A DNA stretch of 64,000 bases from a virus, in the IMG/VR virus record IMGVR_UViG_3300024264_001700, positions 1 through 64,000 of that record. One strand, given 5' to 3'. Under the pieces are notes generated by a model. It saw only the letters and a program-made list of their open reading frames with translations, searched no databases and was not told the DNA's origin. The stretch's first letter is position 1, and each line of letters starts with the position of its first letter. Shown piece by piece: positions 22,554 through 31,250 of this stretch. The position numbers and the translations under genes were made by a program.

Positions 22554-23879
22554 ATGTTAGACTTTTTACCATCATACGTAGCAATGCAAATGTCTGCAAA
22601 AGATACTCAAACTAAACTAAAACACTGGGCACCTGATCCTGATATCACCGACGATCAACTCGAAACGATGCAGAAAGATGTGCTCGATCGTATCATTACT
22701 GCTCGAGTAGGACTGTTATTAAGACATCCATTTTTTGGTAATATGGCAACACGTTTAAAGATTATTGCTGCCGATGACTGGTTGATGACTGCGGCTGTAG
22801 ACGGTCGTAACTTGTATTTCAACACTCAGTTCTTTAATGCAATGAATAATAAAGAAATTGAGTTTGTTATTGCACACGAAATTTTACATATGGTATTTGA
22901 TCACTTAGGCAGACGTGAAAGTCGTAATCCTATGCTGTACAATATTGCCGCAGATTACATTGTAAACAATCTACTTGTACGTGATCGAATCGGTACTAAG
23001 CCTAGCTTTATCGATTGTTATCAAGACTTCAAATACGAAGGTTGGACATCAGAAGCTGTTTACGACGAACTATTTGATGAAGCTAAAAAGAATGGTGAAG
23101 AGTTTGTAAAACAACTAGGAGAAATGTTAGACGAACATTTAGACTTAGAAGGCGAAGACGGCGACGAAGGTAACGGACAGGGCAAAAACGGTAAAGGTCG
23201 TCCTAAGTACAGCAAAGCCGAAATGGATCAAATACGTGACGAAGTAAAAGAAGCAATGATTGCTAGTTCTCAAAGTGCCGGAGCAGGTAATACACCTGCA
23301 GGTGTACAGCGTATGATTAAAGAGCTTACTGAACCTAAAATGAACTGGCGTGAATTATTACGTCAACAAATACAATCAACTATTAAAAGTGATTATACAT
23401 TTAGTCGTCCTTCACGTAAAGGCTACCAAAGCGGTGCCATTTTGCCAGGTATGAGTTTTCAAGATACTATTGATATTTGTGTAGCAATTGATATGAGCGG
23501 ATCAATCGGTAGTAAACAAGGTGAAGACTTCTTAGGCGAAGTTAAAGGCATTATGGACGAATATCAAGATTACAAAATTAAAGTATGGTGCTTTGACACT
23601 AAGGTATATAATGAGCAAGACTTTACAGCAGATGACGGTGAAGACTTGTTAGACTACGAAATTATGGGCGGTGGCGGCACCGACTTTGATGCCAACTGGA
23701 AGTATATGAAAGAACAAGATATTCAACCCAAAAAGTTCTTGATGTTTACAGACGGTTATGCGTGGGATAGCTGGGGCGACCCAGACTGGTGCGAAACAGT
23801 ATTTGTTATTCACAGCCACCACGATAAGAATCTCGAAGCACCGTTTGGTGTTACAGCTCACTATGAGGAAGCGGCTTGA
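22554..23879 (+). CDS. Zinc-metallopeptidase-like protein with C-terminal VWA domain (DUF2201-type)
   Basis: The 441-residue protein has His108-Glu-Ile-Leu-His112, followed by Val-Phe-Asp-His-Leu, the HExxH-type motif of the putative metallopeptidase domain. An acidic Gly/Asn-rich linker lies near 195-220. A C-terminal VWA domain carries the MIDAS motif Asp-Met-Ser-Gly-Ser near 311-315. DUF2201-type proteins pair with MoxR ATPases, and here the ATPase is the adjacent gene. The pair may act as a chaperone or protease complex. ATG 22554 is chosen over an upstream in-frame ATG that lies in the promoter. Confidence 0.85.
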   Translation: MLDFLPSYVAMQMSAKDTQTKLKHWAPDPDITDDQLETMQKDVLDRIITARVGLLLRHPFFGNMATRLKIIAADDWLMTAAVDGRNLYFNTQFFNAMNNKEIEFVIAHEILHMVFDHLGRRESRNPMLYNIAADYIVNNLLVRDRIGTKPSFIDCYQDFKYEGWTSEAVYDELFDEAKKNGEEFVKQLGEMLDEHLDLEGEDGDEGNGQGKNGKGRPKYSKAEMDQIRDEVKEAMIASSQSAGAGNTPAGVQRMIKELTEPKMNWRELLRQQIQSTIKSDYTFSRPSRKGYQSGAILPGMSFQDTIDICVAIDMSGSIGSKQGEDFLGEVKGIMDEYQDYKIKVWCFDTKVYNEQDFTADDGEDLLDYEIMGGGGTDFDANWKYMKEQDIQPKKFLMFTDGYAWDSWGDPDWCETVFVIHSHHDKNLEAPFGVTAHYEEAA

Positions 23880-24154
23880 AAAAGTTTAAACCTAATATCT
23901 ATAATGTATTTAATGTAAGGAGAACAGAATTTCCACCTGATACATTTGAATATGCAGAGCTTCCTCTTAATTACAATATGCAATCTGCTATATCTAAATG
24001 GATAGATAGTAATCTAAAAAGTAGATACTATGTAGGCAGACATGTAACGCTAAATGACGAAAACTCTATTTCCTATTCTCTAAAAATAGGATTTGAAGAA
24101 GCGAAAGAGCTATCATATTTTATGTTAGCTTGTCCACATTTAAAATATAATTAA
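23876..24154 (+). CDS. Protein of unknown function (TTG start)
   Basis: The 92-residue protein starts with TTG, overlapping the previous stop (TTGA) after a GAGGAAG site. It is aromatic and mixed alpha/beta, with Arg-Tyr-Tyr-Val-Gly-Arg near the middle. No family is recognised. Confidence 0.5.
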   Translation: MKKFKPNIYNVFNVRRTEFPPDTFEYAELPLNYNMQSAISKWIDSNLKSRYYVGRHVTLNDENSISYSLKIGFEEAKELSYFMLACPHLKYN

Positions 24155-24188
24155 TAAAAAACTAATATATACTATACTAAAGGAGAAA

Positions 24189-24440
24189 ATGTCTATGACA
24201 AAAGAAGATCAAGTTCAAGAACCACAAGTTCAAGAACAAGCACCGGCAGCAGATCAAGGTCCAGAATTAACAATTAATGACCTTAATGCACTAAAATCAA
24301 TTATTGATGTTGCTAGTCAACGTGGTGCTTTTAAACCAAATGAAATGATGACTGTAGGACAAACCTACAGTAAGTTAGAAGCATTTTTAGGTGCTGTTGC
24401 ACAATCGCAGCCTGCACAAGGAAGTGCTCAAGGAGCGTAA
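24189..24440 (+). CDS. Conserved small phage protein, Gln/Ala-rich
   Basis: The 83-residue protein has Gln/Pro/Ala-rich ends and a helical core (Leu-Thr-Ile-Asn-Asp-Leu...Ala-Phe-Lys-Pro-x-Glu-Met). It follows a strong AGGAGAAA site. The core pattern is familiar from marine T4-like phages; the function is unknown. Confidence 0.6.
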   Translation: MSMTKEDQVQEPQVQEQAPAADQGPELTINDLNALKSIIDVASQRGAFKPNEMMTVGQTYSKLEAFLGAVAQSQPAQGSAQGA

Positions 24441-24441
24441 T

Positions 24442-25044
24442 ATGATGTTAAAACATACTGGAAGACTAAAAGCCAATCAACGAAAAGTGGTAGTAGCGTA
24501 CAAAGTTGTGCCCGGAGAACCGGAAAACTGTGTAGTAATAACTACAGAAAATCTTGGTGCTGATCAACACGATACGTTAATGCGTACACTTGAATCTTCA
24601 TCAGGACAAGAAGCATTTGAATTTGCTACTGTTATGCAACGTACATATTTGCCAGATGGTAGAAATATGCTTGCTGCCTTTCACACACAAGGCAAGATGG
24701 TAAAAATGCCAACAAACCAAATAGAAATGACGCCTGATCGTAATAGTGTAATTTTGTTAAGTGAGCTAAATGACATTATAGCTCAACAACGAGGAGTAAC
24801 AGTTGGAGACCTCGCCATATCTGATGGTTCAGGAACAAAGAAAGCTGCAAGCAAAGAAGTAATTGCAGATCCTGTAACACCAGTAGCGAGTACAGATAAC
24901 GCTGTACTTTCTGATGACGAAATAGCTGCTAAATATCGTAGCGATGCCGATAGGCTTTTTAAAGAAGCAAAACGGTTACGTGAGCAAGCGGATGAAATAT
25001 CTCCTACCAAAAAGAAAACGAAAAAGACCGAAGAGAGTGCCTAA
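24442..25044 (+). CDS. Conserved phage protein of unknown function
   Basis: The 200-residue protein starts at ATG 24442 after AGGAGCG. The N-terminal part is beta-rich (Val-Val-Val-Ala-Tyr-Lys-Val-Val-Pro-Gly-Glu-Pro-Glu-Asn) and the C-terminal part is a Lys/Ala-rich charged tail likely to be disordered or coiled. An internal Leu-Pro-Asp-Gly-Arg-Asn segment near 72 is notable. It lies directly upstream of late-type genes. The function is unknown. Confidence 0.6.
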   Translation: MMLKHTGRLKANQRKVVVAYKVVPGEPENCVVITTENLGADQHDTLMRTLESSSGQEAFEFATVMQRTYLPDGRNMLAAFHTQGKMVKMPTNQIEMTPDRNSVILLSELNDIIAQQRGVTVGDLAISDGSGTKKAASKEVIADPVTPVASTDNAVLSDDEIAAKYRSDADRLFKEAKRLREQADEISPTKKKTKKTEESA

Positions 25045-25360
25045 AAACAAAAAGAATAATCTCCCTAAGGATGTTATAGATAGCTGGCCTGAAGTATTTA
25101 ATAATATAGAGATTAATACAGTCCCTATGAAATACCTCAGGTCAGTACTCATATATTTTAAAGACGGTAATGTATGGGATATTGATATGACGAAGCCAAA
25201 AAATAAAAATTTAACGTCAGAAGAAATAGAAGATAGTATAGAACAAATATTATACGAATACGACGATCATATAGTTAATGTAGATTTTGAACTAAATGTC
25301 GCTAAAGTAAAACATGATATTACTAAAAGAACAAAGTATTTCCTTAAGAAAAGAAAATAA
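25037..25360 (+). CDS. Conserved marine T4-like phage protein (GTG start)
   Basis: From GTG 25037 the protein has 107 residues: a Lys/Asn-rich start, then Pro-Lys-Asp-Val-Ile-Asp-Ser-Trp-Pro-Glu-Val, a beta region with Gly-Asn-Val-Trp-Asp-Ile, an acidic middle and a basic end. The end pattern (His-Asp-Ile-Thr-Lys-Arg-Thr-Lys...Lys-Lys-Arg-Lys) is familiar from marine T4-like phages. The GTG is chosen because the earlier in-frame ATG lies deep in the previous gene. No function is known. Confidence 0.55.
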   Translation: MPKNKKNNLPKDVIDSWPEVFNNIEINTVPMKYLRSVLIYFKDGNVWDIDMTKPKNKNLTSEEIEDSIEQILYEYDDHIVNVDFELNVAKVKHDITKRTKYFLKKRK

Positions 25361-25375
25361 TAAATGCGTAAAAGG

Positions 25376-25383
25376 CATAAATA
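25376..25383 (+). promoter_or_regulatory. T4-type late promoter motif
   Basis: CATAAATA, 32 bases before ATG 25415, fits the NATAAATA late motif. It precedes a virion structural gene, as expected for a late promoter. Confidence 0.7.
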
Positions 25384-25414
25384 CATGTAGCGCAGCATAC
25401 CCAGGAGTTACGAG

Positions 25415-26701
25415 ATGGCTTTACGTCTAAGACGAGGAACAGATTCAGAAAGATTATTAATTACACCAGCAGAAGGTGAATTAATATATGCAACAGATAC
25501 AAAACTACTTTTTGTAGGTGACGGTGTTACAGTAGGTGGTAACGCAGTAGATACTAACACACAAGTTAGTTTAGAAGCAGCATTAGGCGAATTAAGCATT
25601 GATAGCTTCGGAGATGTTAATTCAGATAGTACAATTCCAAATGATGGAGATGTATTAGCATATGATGCTAGTTCAGGAGACTGGAGAGCAAGTTCAACCG
25701 CGGGTGGCGCAGCAACACTAGGCGAATTAACTGATGCAGATACAACAGGTGTTTTAAACGATGATGTTCTTGTGTATAATAGCGCAACTTCAGCATTTGA
25801 AAGAGAAACCTTCCGATTAGAAACATTACGTGATGTTAATTTTACTAACTTAACTAACTCTGTATTAGTATATGATAATGTAGCAGGTACATTTAATCAA
25901 GTAGATTCATTAAACAATAATATTGTAGATGCAAACGGTATTACGATATTAGATGCAAACTTAGCCGAATTTAATGGCGCTTTGCGTGGTGATATTCTTT
26001 CTGAAGATAGTAGTGTTATACTTTCAGTAGGTATCGGTGATACAGATAGCACTTTATTTGCAAATGTAACAGGCAATGTAACTGGGGACACAAACGGTAC
26101 ACACACAGGTGTAGTAATTGGTAATGTTACTGGTAACGTTGTAGGTGATGTAACAGGAAATGTAACTGGAGACGTTAGTGGTAATGTTGTAGGCGGAGCA
26201 AGTTCATCAGTTACGACTGAATCTGTTGTAACTGATTTTATTTCTGCTCCTGATAATTCATTACAATTTACTGGCACAGGTGATATCAATAGACTAGTTT
26301 TTAACAGAACAGAGGCAGGCGCACTTGCAGATGACTCGCCGATAGGCCGTTTAACTTTTGCTAAAACAGACTCAACTGGACCAACAACTACAACTATTAG
26401 TACATTAGATGTTACAAATGATCACCTGATATATTTCCCACAGCCGGGAGGTTCAGGTAATTCTAGTAATTATTTTAAATTACATTCTAATGGTAAAATG
26501 CAAATTAGTGTTCCTGGAGCAATTGGTACAGTACCAACAGCAGGTTTAGAAGTTGGTGGATCAATTAAACCAGGGGTCTATGCAGATGCTAGTGCAAGAG
26601 ATACAGCTATTACTGCTCCGACAGCCGGAGAAATGGTTTTTGTAACTGATGTTGCAAAGTTCCAAGGGTATGACGGATCTAGTTGGGTTAATTTAAACTA
26701 A
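25415..26701 (+). CDS. Tail-fibre-like virion structural protein
   Basis: The 428-residue protein begins Leu-Arg-Arg-Gly-Thr-Asp-Ser-Glu-Arg and then Pro-Ala-Glu-Gly-Glu-Leu-Ile-Tyr-Ala-Thr-Asp-Thr-Lys. This N-terminal module is common in structural proteins of marine phages. Predicted beta repeats follow, including a Gly-Asn-Val-Thr-Gly tract (residues 217-262). The C-terminus has Pro-Thr-Ala-Gly-Glu-Met-Val-Phe-Val-Thr-Asp...Tyr-Asp-Gly-Ser-Ser-Trp, another marine-phage module. A fibrous trimeric role in host contact is inferred. The stop overlaps the stop of the convergent gene at 26698. Confidence 0.75.
   Translation: MALRLRRGTDSERLLITPAEGELIYATDTKLLFVGDGVTVGGNAVDTNTQVSLEAALGELSIDSFGDVNSDSTIPNDGDVLAYDASSGDWRASSTAGGAATLGELTDADTTGVLNDDVLVYNSATSAFERETFRLETLRDVNFTNLTNSVLVYDNVAGTFNQVDSLNNNIVDANGITILDANLAEFNGALRGDILSEDSSVILSVGIGDTDSTLFANVTGNVTGDTNGTHTGVVIGNVTGNVVGDVTGNVTGDVSGNVVGGASSSVTTESVVTDFISAPDNSLQFTGTGDINRLVFNRTEAGALADDSPIGRLTFAKTDSTGPTTTTISTLDVTNDHLIYFPQPGGSGNSSNYFKLHSNGKMQISVPGAIGTVPTAGLEVGGSIKPGVYADASARDTAITAPTAGEMVFVTDVAKFQGYDGSSWVNLN
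26063..26199 (+). repeat. Tandem coding repeats for Gly-Asn/Asp-Val units
   Basis: About nine imperfect pentamer units (Gly-Asn-Val-Thr-Gly, Gly-Asp-Val-Thr-Gly, Gly-Asn-Val-Val-Gly) are encoded in tandem with one interruption. They suggest a regular beta-helical or fibrous shaft. Such DNA can gain or lose units by slippage. Confidence 0.7.
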
Positions 26702-27408
26702 ACACCTAAAACACTTATTAATTTTATTACATTATCCCAAGTTTTTGGAATATTCATTATTAGATGAATACTTCCATTTGCCCAAGCATGTGTTCTATGC
26801 ACTTTAGTTGTGTCAATATAAATTACATTTCCAGGAGTAATCGGCAATCTTCTTCCGTTTTGTTCCCATTCAAATGCTTCGTCATCTGTATTATCAAAGA
26901 ATGCACATATTCTAAAACAATCTCTAGTTAAATATTGATGATCTCTATGTGGTGGAAAATATGCTCCTGCGTCTGCTCTAACTAAAAATGTTCTTCCTAA
27001 AGGTGAGAAATAATCGCAAAGATCATGAATGCTAGTAAGGTCCTTGTATAACTGTGTAGGATAATTAAAATCAGCTTCCATTACTTTATGTCCTACACGC
27101 TTTCTAGCTTCAGGCAAACTTAAACTATCATTACAGTCATCACCTTCTAATCCCCAAAGCATCAATCCATATCTAGGATCAGATTCACCTTCTCTAGGAA
27201 GATAATCAACCCATTTGTCGTTATATGGTTCTATCTCACTATTAAATTTGTCTATATCTAAATTAAAGTTCAACTTAGCATAATCACCTAACATTGCTAG
27301 TTGCTGTTCGCAATGCATTTGTTCGTCAGTAGGAACAAACATTTTAGAATCGTTTTCGTGCCCACCTATAAAATTGTGCCTAATATATTTTTTAAATCTA
27401 TCTTCCAT
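26698..27408 (-). CDS. Aspartyl/asparaginyl beta-hydroxylase-like 2-oxoglutarate oxygenase
   Basis: The 236-residue protein has a double-stranded beta-helix pattern: Pro-Pro-His154-Arg-Asp156 as the first iron ligands, then Gly-Asn-Val-Ile-Tyr-Ile-Asp, and the distal histidine in Val-His-Arg-Thr-His (204 or 207). This fits the AspH-type 2OG/Fe(II) family, which hydroxylates side chains or small molecules using O2 and 2-oxoglutarate. It is the last gene of the minus-strand cassette; its stop overlaps the convergent tail-fibre stop by 4 bases, with no visible terminator between. The substrate is unknown. Confidence 0.7.
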   Translation of the reverse strand: MEDRFKKYIRHNFIGGHENDSKMFVPTDEQMHCEQQLAMLGDYAKLNFNLDIDKFNSEIEPYNDKWVDYLPREGESDPRYGLMLWGLEGDDCNDSLSLPEARKRVGHKVMEADFNYPTQLYKDLTSIHDLCDYFSPLGRTFLVRADAGAYFPPHRDHQYLTRDCFRICAFFDNTDDEAFEWEQNGRRLPITPGNVIYIDTTKVHRTHAWANGSIHLIMNIPKTWDNVIKLISVLGV

Positions 27409-28299
27409 TTATTTCTCCAGTAAAGGCGGATTAAGAGTATATCTGCTAAAAGACGTAGAATATCCTTCCATAGTATTATTATAAGTTTCATCCTTTTTCA
27501 TCAAATGAAATGTTATTGCTATTTTCCAATCGCATCCTTTTTTTCTAAAATCTGTCGGTGCGTGTAATACACTTGTATCTTGTACAATACCACTACACAA
27601 TTTCCAGGGCAACACTTCTTCTATACTTAATCCTTCGTATATGCTCATAGGTATGTGTTCAGGCATTTCACGTTCCATCCATGCCCAGTCTAGTTTATCG
27701 TATTCTATACCTTCGACTCCGTACTGCTCATATGGTAATAATCTAAAGGTATTACTGTAGCCGCTAAAATTAGAAATATGTCTATTTTTCATAAAATGTG
27801 TAGCTCTTCCGCGATAACGTTGATTAAAAGTTACATAATCTATTGATACATTATTATGTATTTCTAATGGTAAAATAATGTCTTTGTAAGGACGATAGCC
27901 AGGAATATGTGTAACACTGTCTGTATGTAACCCATAAGGTCTAATACTTTTAAACATCTGATCACCGACACTCATAGGATCATTTGAAACTTCGCTGTAA
28001 AATACAGTGTCTTCTCCAAAGTGTTCATATACTTTAGACCGTAAAATATCATTTATTACGCTGTAGCGTATAGGGTGCGGAATGTTTACAATATGTCCAT
28101 TTATTTCCCAGCCAACATTGTTGTACTCTTTATACCAAAAGTCAAGCAACTGTATACGTTCTTGTTCTGTAATAAAGTTATCTATGCTGTAACTAGGCTC
28201 GTATTGATCTTTAAAGAACTTAGTGTTAGGATCATGTATAATGTCCATGTTCTTTAGTGTTTCGTCATCAAATGGTTTATTTGCTTTCATATTTTTCAT
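27409..28299 (-). CDS. 2-oxoglutarate/Fe(II) oxygenase-like protein
   Basis: The 296-residue protein has Tyr-Gly-Leu-His125-Thr-Asp127-Ser as a probable HxD iron motif and His246 followed by an Arg/Lys-rich segment (Asp-Phe-Arg-Lys-Lys...Trp-Lys-Ile) as distal ligand and 2OG binder. It is larger than the AspH-like neighbours and may belong to a phytanoyl-CoA-dioxygenase-like branch. It is packed end to end with the gene at 26698 and overlaps its upstream neighbour. The substrate is unknown. Confidence 0.55.
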   Translation of the reverse strand: MKNMKANKPFDDETLKNMDIIHDPNTKFFKDQYEPSYSIDNFITEQERIQLLDFWYKEYNNVGWEINGHIVNIPHPIRYSVINDILRSKVYEHFGEDTVFYSEVSNDPMSVGDQMFKSIRPYGLHTDSVTHIPGYRPYKDIILPLEIHNNVSIDYVTFNQRYRGRATHFMKNRHISNFSGYSNTFRLLPYEQYGVEGIEYDKLDWAWMEREMPEHIPMSIYEGLSIEEVLPWKLCSGIVQDTSVLHAPTDFRKKGCDWKIAITFHLMKKDETYNNTMEGYSTSFSRYTLNPPLLEK

Positions 28300-28759
28300 T
28301 TATAAACCTCCATTGTGTGTCTCCAAATTCATAAAAACTAATACTTATTGCAACTCGTGTATCTGTTATATTATGTACTGCATGATTCTTAAATGTATTT
28401 AACAAGTACCACTCGTTCTCCTGTTGCGTATAGTTACTCTCAAGTACTTTATCACTGCTGTAAACGCTTGTATGAGCGTCTAAACCACCTTTATTAAGTA
28501 TGTAGTTAATAGCAAACTCACGCCTATCCATATGTATAAGTCCGTTTAATTGCGGATCAATAAACTGTGCAATTATATGAGTTTTTTTAGGAAAAAAGTC
28601 TTTTGGAAATATACTCCTTATTTGCTTATCAACTTCATTGGTTACATAATAAGCAATATATCCTCCGACCTTTGCTTTCAGTTGTACATCATTTGTATGC
28701 CAGTTTTCTGGTAAGTCTAATTTAGGTAAATTTAATTTCTTATACGTAACTGTGTTCAT
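28277..28759 (-). CDS. Small 2-oxoglutarate/Fe(II) oxygenase-like protein
   Basis: The 160-residue protein carries His76-Met-Asp78 within Gly-Leu-Ile-His-Met-Asp-Arg-Arg-Glu-Phe, then Asn-Thr-Phe-Lys-Asn-His-Ala-Val-His (126/129) and Arg135. This spacing suits the compact AspH-like fold. The ATG at 28759 is listed; a TTG two codons earlier has a better-spaced AGGA site and could be used. It overlaps both neighbours. No substrate can be named. Confidence 0.6.
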   Translation of the reverse strand: MNTVTYKKLNLPKLDLPENWHTNDVQLKAKVGGYIAYYVTNEVDKQIRSIFPKDFFPKKTHIIAQFIDPQLNGLIHMDRREFAINYILNKGGLDAHTSVYSSDKVLESNYTQQENEWYLLNTFKNHAVHNITDTRVAISISFYEFGDTQWRFINEKYESK

Positions 28760-29546
28760 AATCAAATGCGATCCTATGTAATACCCTTGTCTTCATATCT
28801 GCAAATGTCCATCGTTTGTGTATGCTTAACCATTGTTCGCTAATAACAAGATCGCCATCTTCCCAATCGTGATGCATTATATATTTCTCTTGCAAAATAT
28901 GATTTTTAATATAGTTGTATAGTTCAGGCCATTCCTCATTAGTAGCGCCTTCAACTATATCGAATATTTGTAAAAAAGGAAAGTATAGTCCTGTAAGATT
29001 TTCAATATTTGTTCTGACAATTTTTTGTGGATTATTATAAACCACATTATTTTGGAATATTTCACTTGGACTAAAATTACCTACCTTATGTCCGCAAGCG
29101 ACAGTTATACCATTTACTGTTTGTTTTACATCTTCTGGTAGGTCATTATAGGCAAGAACTTGGTTAATCCAGCTAGTTCTACTACCTTTAGATCCTCTTT
29201 CGCTATATAACCAAACAAACGGCCATCTATTTTCTTCTGTAGGATGATGCGTATGCCAATCTAACTCTATTTCGTGCCCAAATAATCCTGGCTCTCCTCT
29301 ATCATTTAATTCTCCAGTTACTCTTAGCACACCTGGTACGAGACTTAGATTATCTTTTGCTGTAGTGCTTTCGCCTTTATTTGCTTTTACATTACCCATT
29401 ACACTAGCAATTCTAAGTTCATCTTCTGGTGTAAGGTTTTGGTTTCTAAATATAACCACTAAATGTTTGTTAATATCTCTTGCAACTTGCTTTAGTTCTT
29501 CGTCAGACATTGTTTTAATATCTACATCATATTCTTTATGCCACAT
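28740..29546 (-). CDS. TauD/TfdA-like dioxygenase with altered iron motif
   Basis: The 268-residue protein aligns with the TauD family by Leu-Asp-Trp-His98-Thr-His100, Asn-Asp-Leu-Pro-Glu-Asp (134-139), Trp-Glu-Asp-Gly-Asp-Leu (228-233) and the distal Ile-His243-Lys-Arg. Arg258 likely binds 2-oxoglutarate. The normal HxD iron motif reads His-x-His. TauD enzymes hydroxylate small molecules such as taurine or trimethyllysine-type amines; the second ligand change may alter chemistry. A paralogue lies at 33004. Confidence 0.75.
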   Translation of the reverse strand: MWHKEYDVDIKTMSDEELKQVARDINKHLVVIFRNQNLTPEDELRIASVMGNVKANKGESTTAKDNLSLVPGVLRVTGELNDRGEPGLFGHEIELDWHTHHPTEENRWPFVWLYSERGSKGSRTSWINQVLAYNDLPEDVKQTVNGITVACGHKVGNFSPSEIFQNNVVYNNPQKIVRTNIENLTGLYFPFLQIFDIVEGATNEEWPELYNYIKNHILQEKYIMHHDWEDGDLVISEQWLSIHKRWTFADMKTRVLHRIAFDYEHSYV

Positions 29547-30066
29547 TTATACATCCCACTAAATTTACTCTATGTTCTTTACTAGCATTTGCTGCACTGT
29601 GCATTTTTGTTGTTTCAGTAACATAACCATAGCCGTCATCTGGAATATTATATAAAACACTTTCTTCTATGTAGTAACAATATTCATTTGTAATAATTCC
29701 TAATTGACATCTATCTGTCCAGTCTTTATGAGTATTATACACAAATAGAGGTGCTATTCGTAATATTCTTGTTCTTGTTAAATTATTTTCAATTATAAAT
29801 TTTGACATTTCCCATTCTGGCGGAATTAATAACTGCTTAAAAGATTCATTTTGTTTAGTCCATTCCTCTACATCGTTATCGTCCCAGTGTCGAATATAGA
29901 ATTTGTCAATATCATAATGTAAATGGTAATCTTCAGTGCCGTCAGTCTGCAAAGTAATTGCATCAAAATGATCTGGTAAGCCTGGCGTCCAGCCTACTTT
30001 TTCTACAAGTTCGGCATATTCAGATTTAATTTTTTTTATATCGTATTGTTTATCTAACCTATACAT
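29536..30066 (-). CDS. AspH-like 2-oxoglutarate oxygenase
   Basis: The 176-residue protein has Arg-Ile-Ala-Pro-x-x-x-Tyr-Asn-Thr-His113-Lys-Asp115 and Lys-Met-His156-Ser-Ala...His-Arg166, the usual HxD...H...R set. An uncommon acidic His/Asp/Trp-rich region precedes it. It follows a GGAG site and overlaps the next gene. It is one of several compact members in a row that are divergent from each other. Confidence 0.65.
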   Translation of the reverse strand: MYRLDKQYDIKKIKSEYAELVEKVGWTPGLPDHFDAITLQTDGTEDYHLHYDIDKFYIRHWDDNDVEEWTKQNESFKQLLIPPEWEMSKFIIENNLTRTRILRIAPLFVYNTHKDWTDRCQLGIITNEYCYYIEESVLYNIPDDGYGYVTETTKMHSAANASKEHRVNLVGCINVA

Positions 30067-30568
30067 TTAATTCTCCGAATTTTATATCATGTATTCCCAT
30101 ATGAAATACTATACGTTCTTGTGAAGGTGCTTCTACTCCGTGTGGTAATTTTGTGTTAAGTACTGTAAGTGTATCATATACAATACTTTCTTTTGTGCCT
30201 TCCTCTACATATAATGCACCTGTATTTTTTGTTACAGGAATAAGAAAACTACATTCACTTTTAACATCCACATGTATAGGAAGATTGCCTCCTTCTAAAA
30301 CTCTAAAGAAGTTACATCTAAAATCTCGAGGTCGAATACCAAACTCGTTCCAAAGGCTTTTGATTAATTTTAGTAAAGGTCTATCAAAATTATGTATTTC
30401 TTGTACAAAGAACTTATTCATTTCTTTACCACCTGTTGCATCACTTACATATTCTGAATATAGTTTATTACTATCAGTCCATTCACTTGTCATATAGGTC
30501 TGCCAAAAAGTTGGATTAACTGTAAAATCAGTAGTAATAAAACTATTTTTTACTTTGTTCTTAAACAT
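30059..30568 (-). CDS. AspH-like 2-oxoglutarate oxygenase
   Basis: The 169-residue protein has Leu-Pro-Ile-His99-Val-Asp101-Val, a Phe-Leu-Ile-Pro-Val strand, and Leu-Pro-His143-Gly-Val...Glu-Arg152-Ile, which matches the compact 2OG fold. Its neighbours overlap on both sides. The function would be hydroxylation or another oxidation of an unknown substrate. Confidence 0.65.
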   Translation of the reverse strand: MFKNKVKNSFITTDFTVNPTFWQTYMTSEWTDSNKLYSEYVSDATGGKEMNKFFVQEIHNFDRPLLKLIKSLWNEFGIRPRDFRCNFFRVLEGGNLPIHVDVKSECSFLIPVTKNTGALYVEEGTKESIVYDTLTVLNTKLPHGVEAPSQERIVFHMGIHDIKFGELNV

Positions 30569-31250
30569 ATAAATCTTCTTGTGTAAGGCAGCTAATAATC
30601 AAATGCCAACGTTCAGTGTTGCCATTGTTCCAGGCACTGTGTTTAAACCCTTGATTTAGAAACCAACATTCGCCAATATCCATAAAACACTCTTCACTAT
30701 TACCTTGCTTGTCTGTATTTTTAAATCCGCAATCGCTGTTAGTTTTTAGTGGAATATGATATCTCACAGCATAATCTGTATTGTAGTCTATGTGAGGCTT
30801 GATCGAGCCGCCGGGATGCATAATAGCAATTCTGCATCTAGATTTTTCAGCTATAAAAGTGTTAAGCACTGACTCAAGATATGTTCCGCTAAGTTGTGGC
30901 TTGAGTTTGTTATAGTGTCTTTCATCTGGCCTACTTCCGATTTTCTTAGTGTAATCTATATCAACAGAATCTTTATTAAATTCAGTAACTCCGACTTGTT
31001 TATAGTGGCCTTTTGTCATACCAGATATGTACTCTGTATATTGTCCGATACTAAATGCACGTTCGAGTGTAGGTGCTTTACTACCTACTACGTCACCGTA
31101 TCCTCCTTTAATTGTCAAATCGTCAAAAAATACAGATTTACCATCTACAGTTGTATCTTCTAATAATTCAAAGTCTTGAAGTATTTTTTTTGTGTCAAAA
31201 GTATAGGTCAGTTTTTTAAATAGTGGAAGTTCTTCTCTACGCTGTCTCAT
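30561..31250 (-). CDS. AspH-like 2-oxoglutarate oxygenase
   Basis: The 229-residue protein has Pro-Gly-Gly-Ser-Ile-Lys-Pro-His153-Ile-Asp155, a His-Ile-Pro-Leu strand and Phe-Lys-His204-Ser-Ala-Trp-Asn...Glu-Arg214. The Pro-Gly-Gly-x-Ile-x-x-His-x-Asp form is characteristic of the Asp/Asn hydroxylase family. The ATG at 31250 is chosen for its ATGA overlap with the gene at 31247. Confidence 0.75.
   Translation of the reverse strand: MRQRREELPLFKKLTYTFDTKKILQDFELLEDTTVDGKSVFFDDLTIKGGYGDVVGSKAPTLERAFSIGQYTEYISGMTKGHYKQVGVTEFNKDSVDIDYTKKIGSRPDERHYNKLKPQLSGTYLESVLNTFIAEKSRCRIAIMHPGGSIKPHIDYNTDYAVRYHIPLKTNSDCGFKNTDKQGNSEECFMDIGECWFLNQGFKHSAWNNGNTERWHLIISCLTQEDLYV

Noticed and set aside
26690-26720. 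Bidirectional terminator between the convergent genes
   Set aside because: The stop codons overlap and no hairpin with a T-run is visible there.
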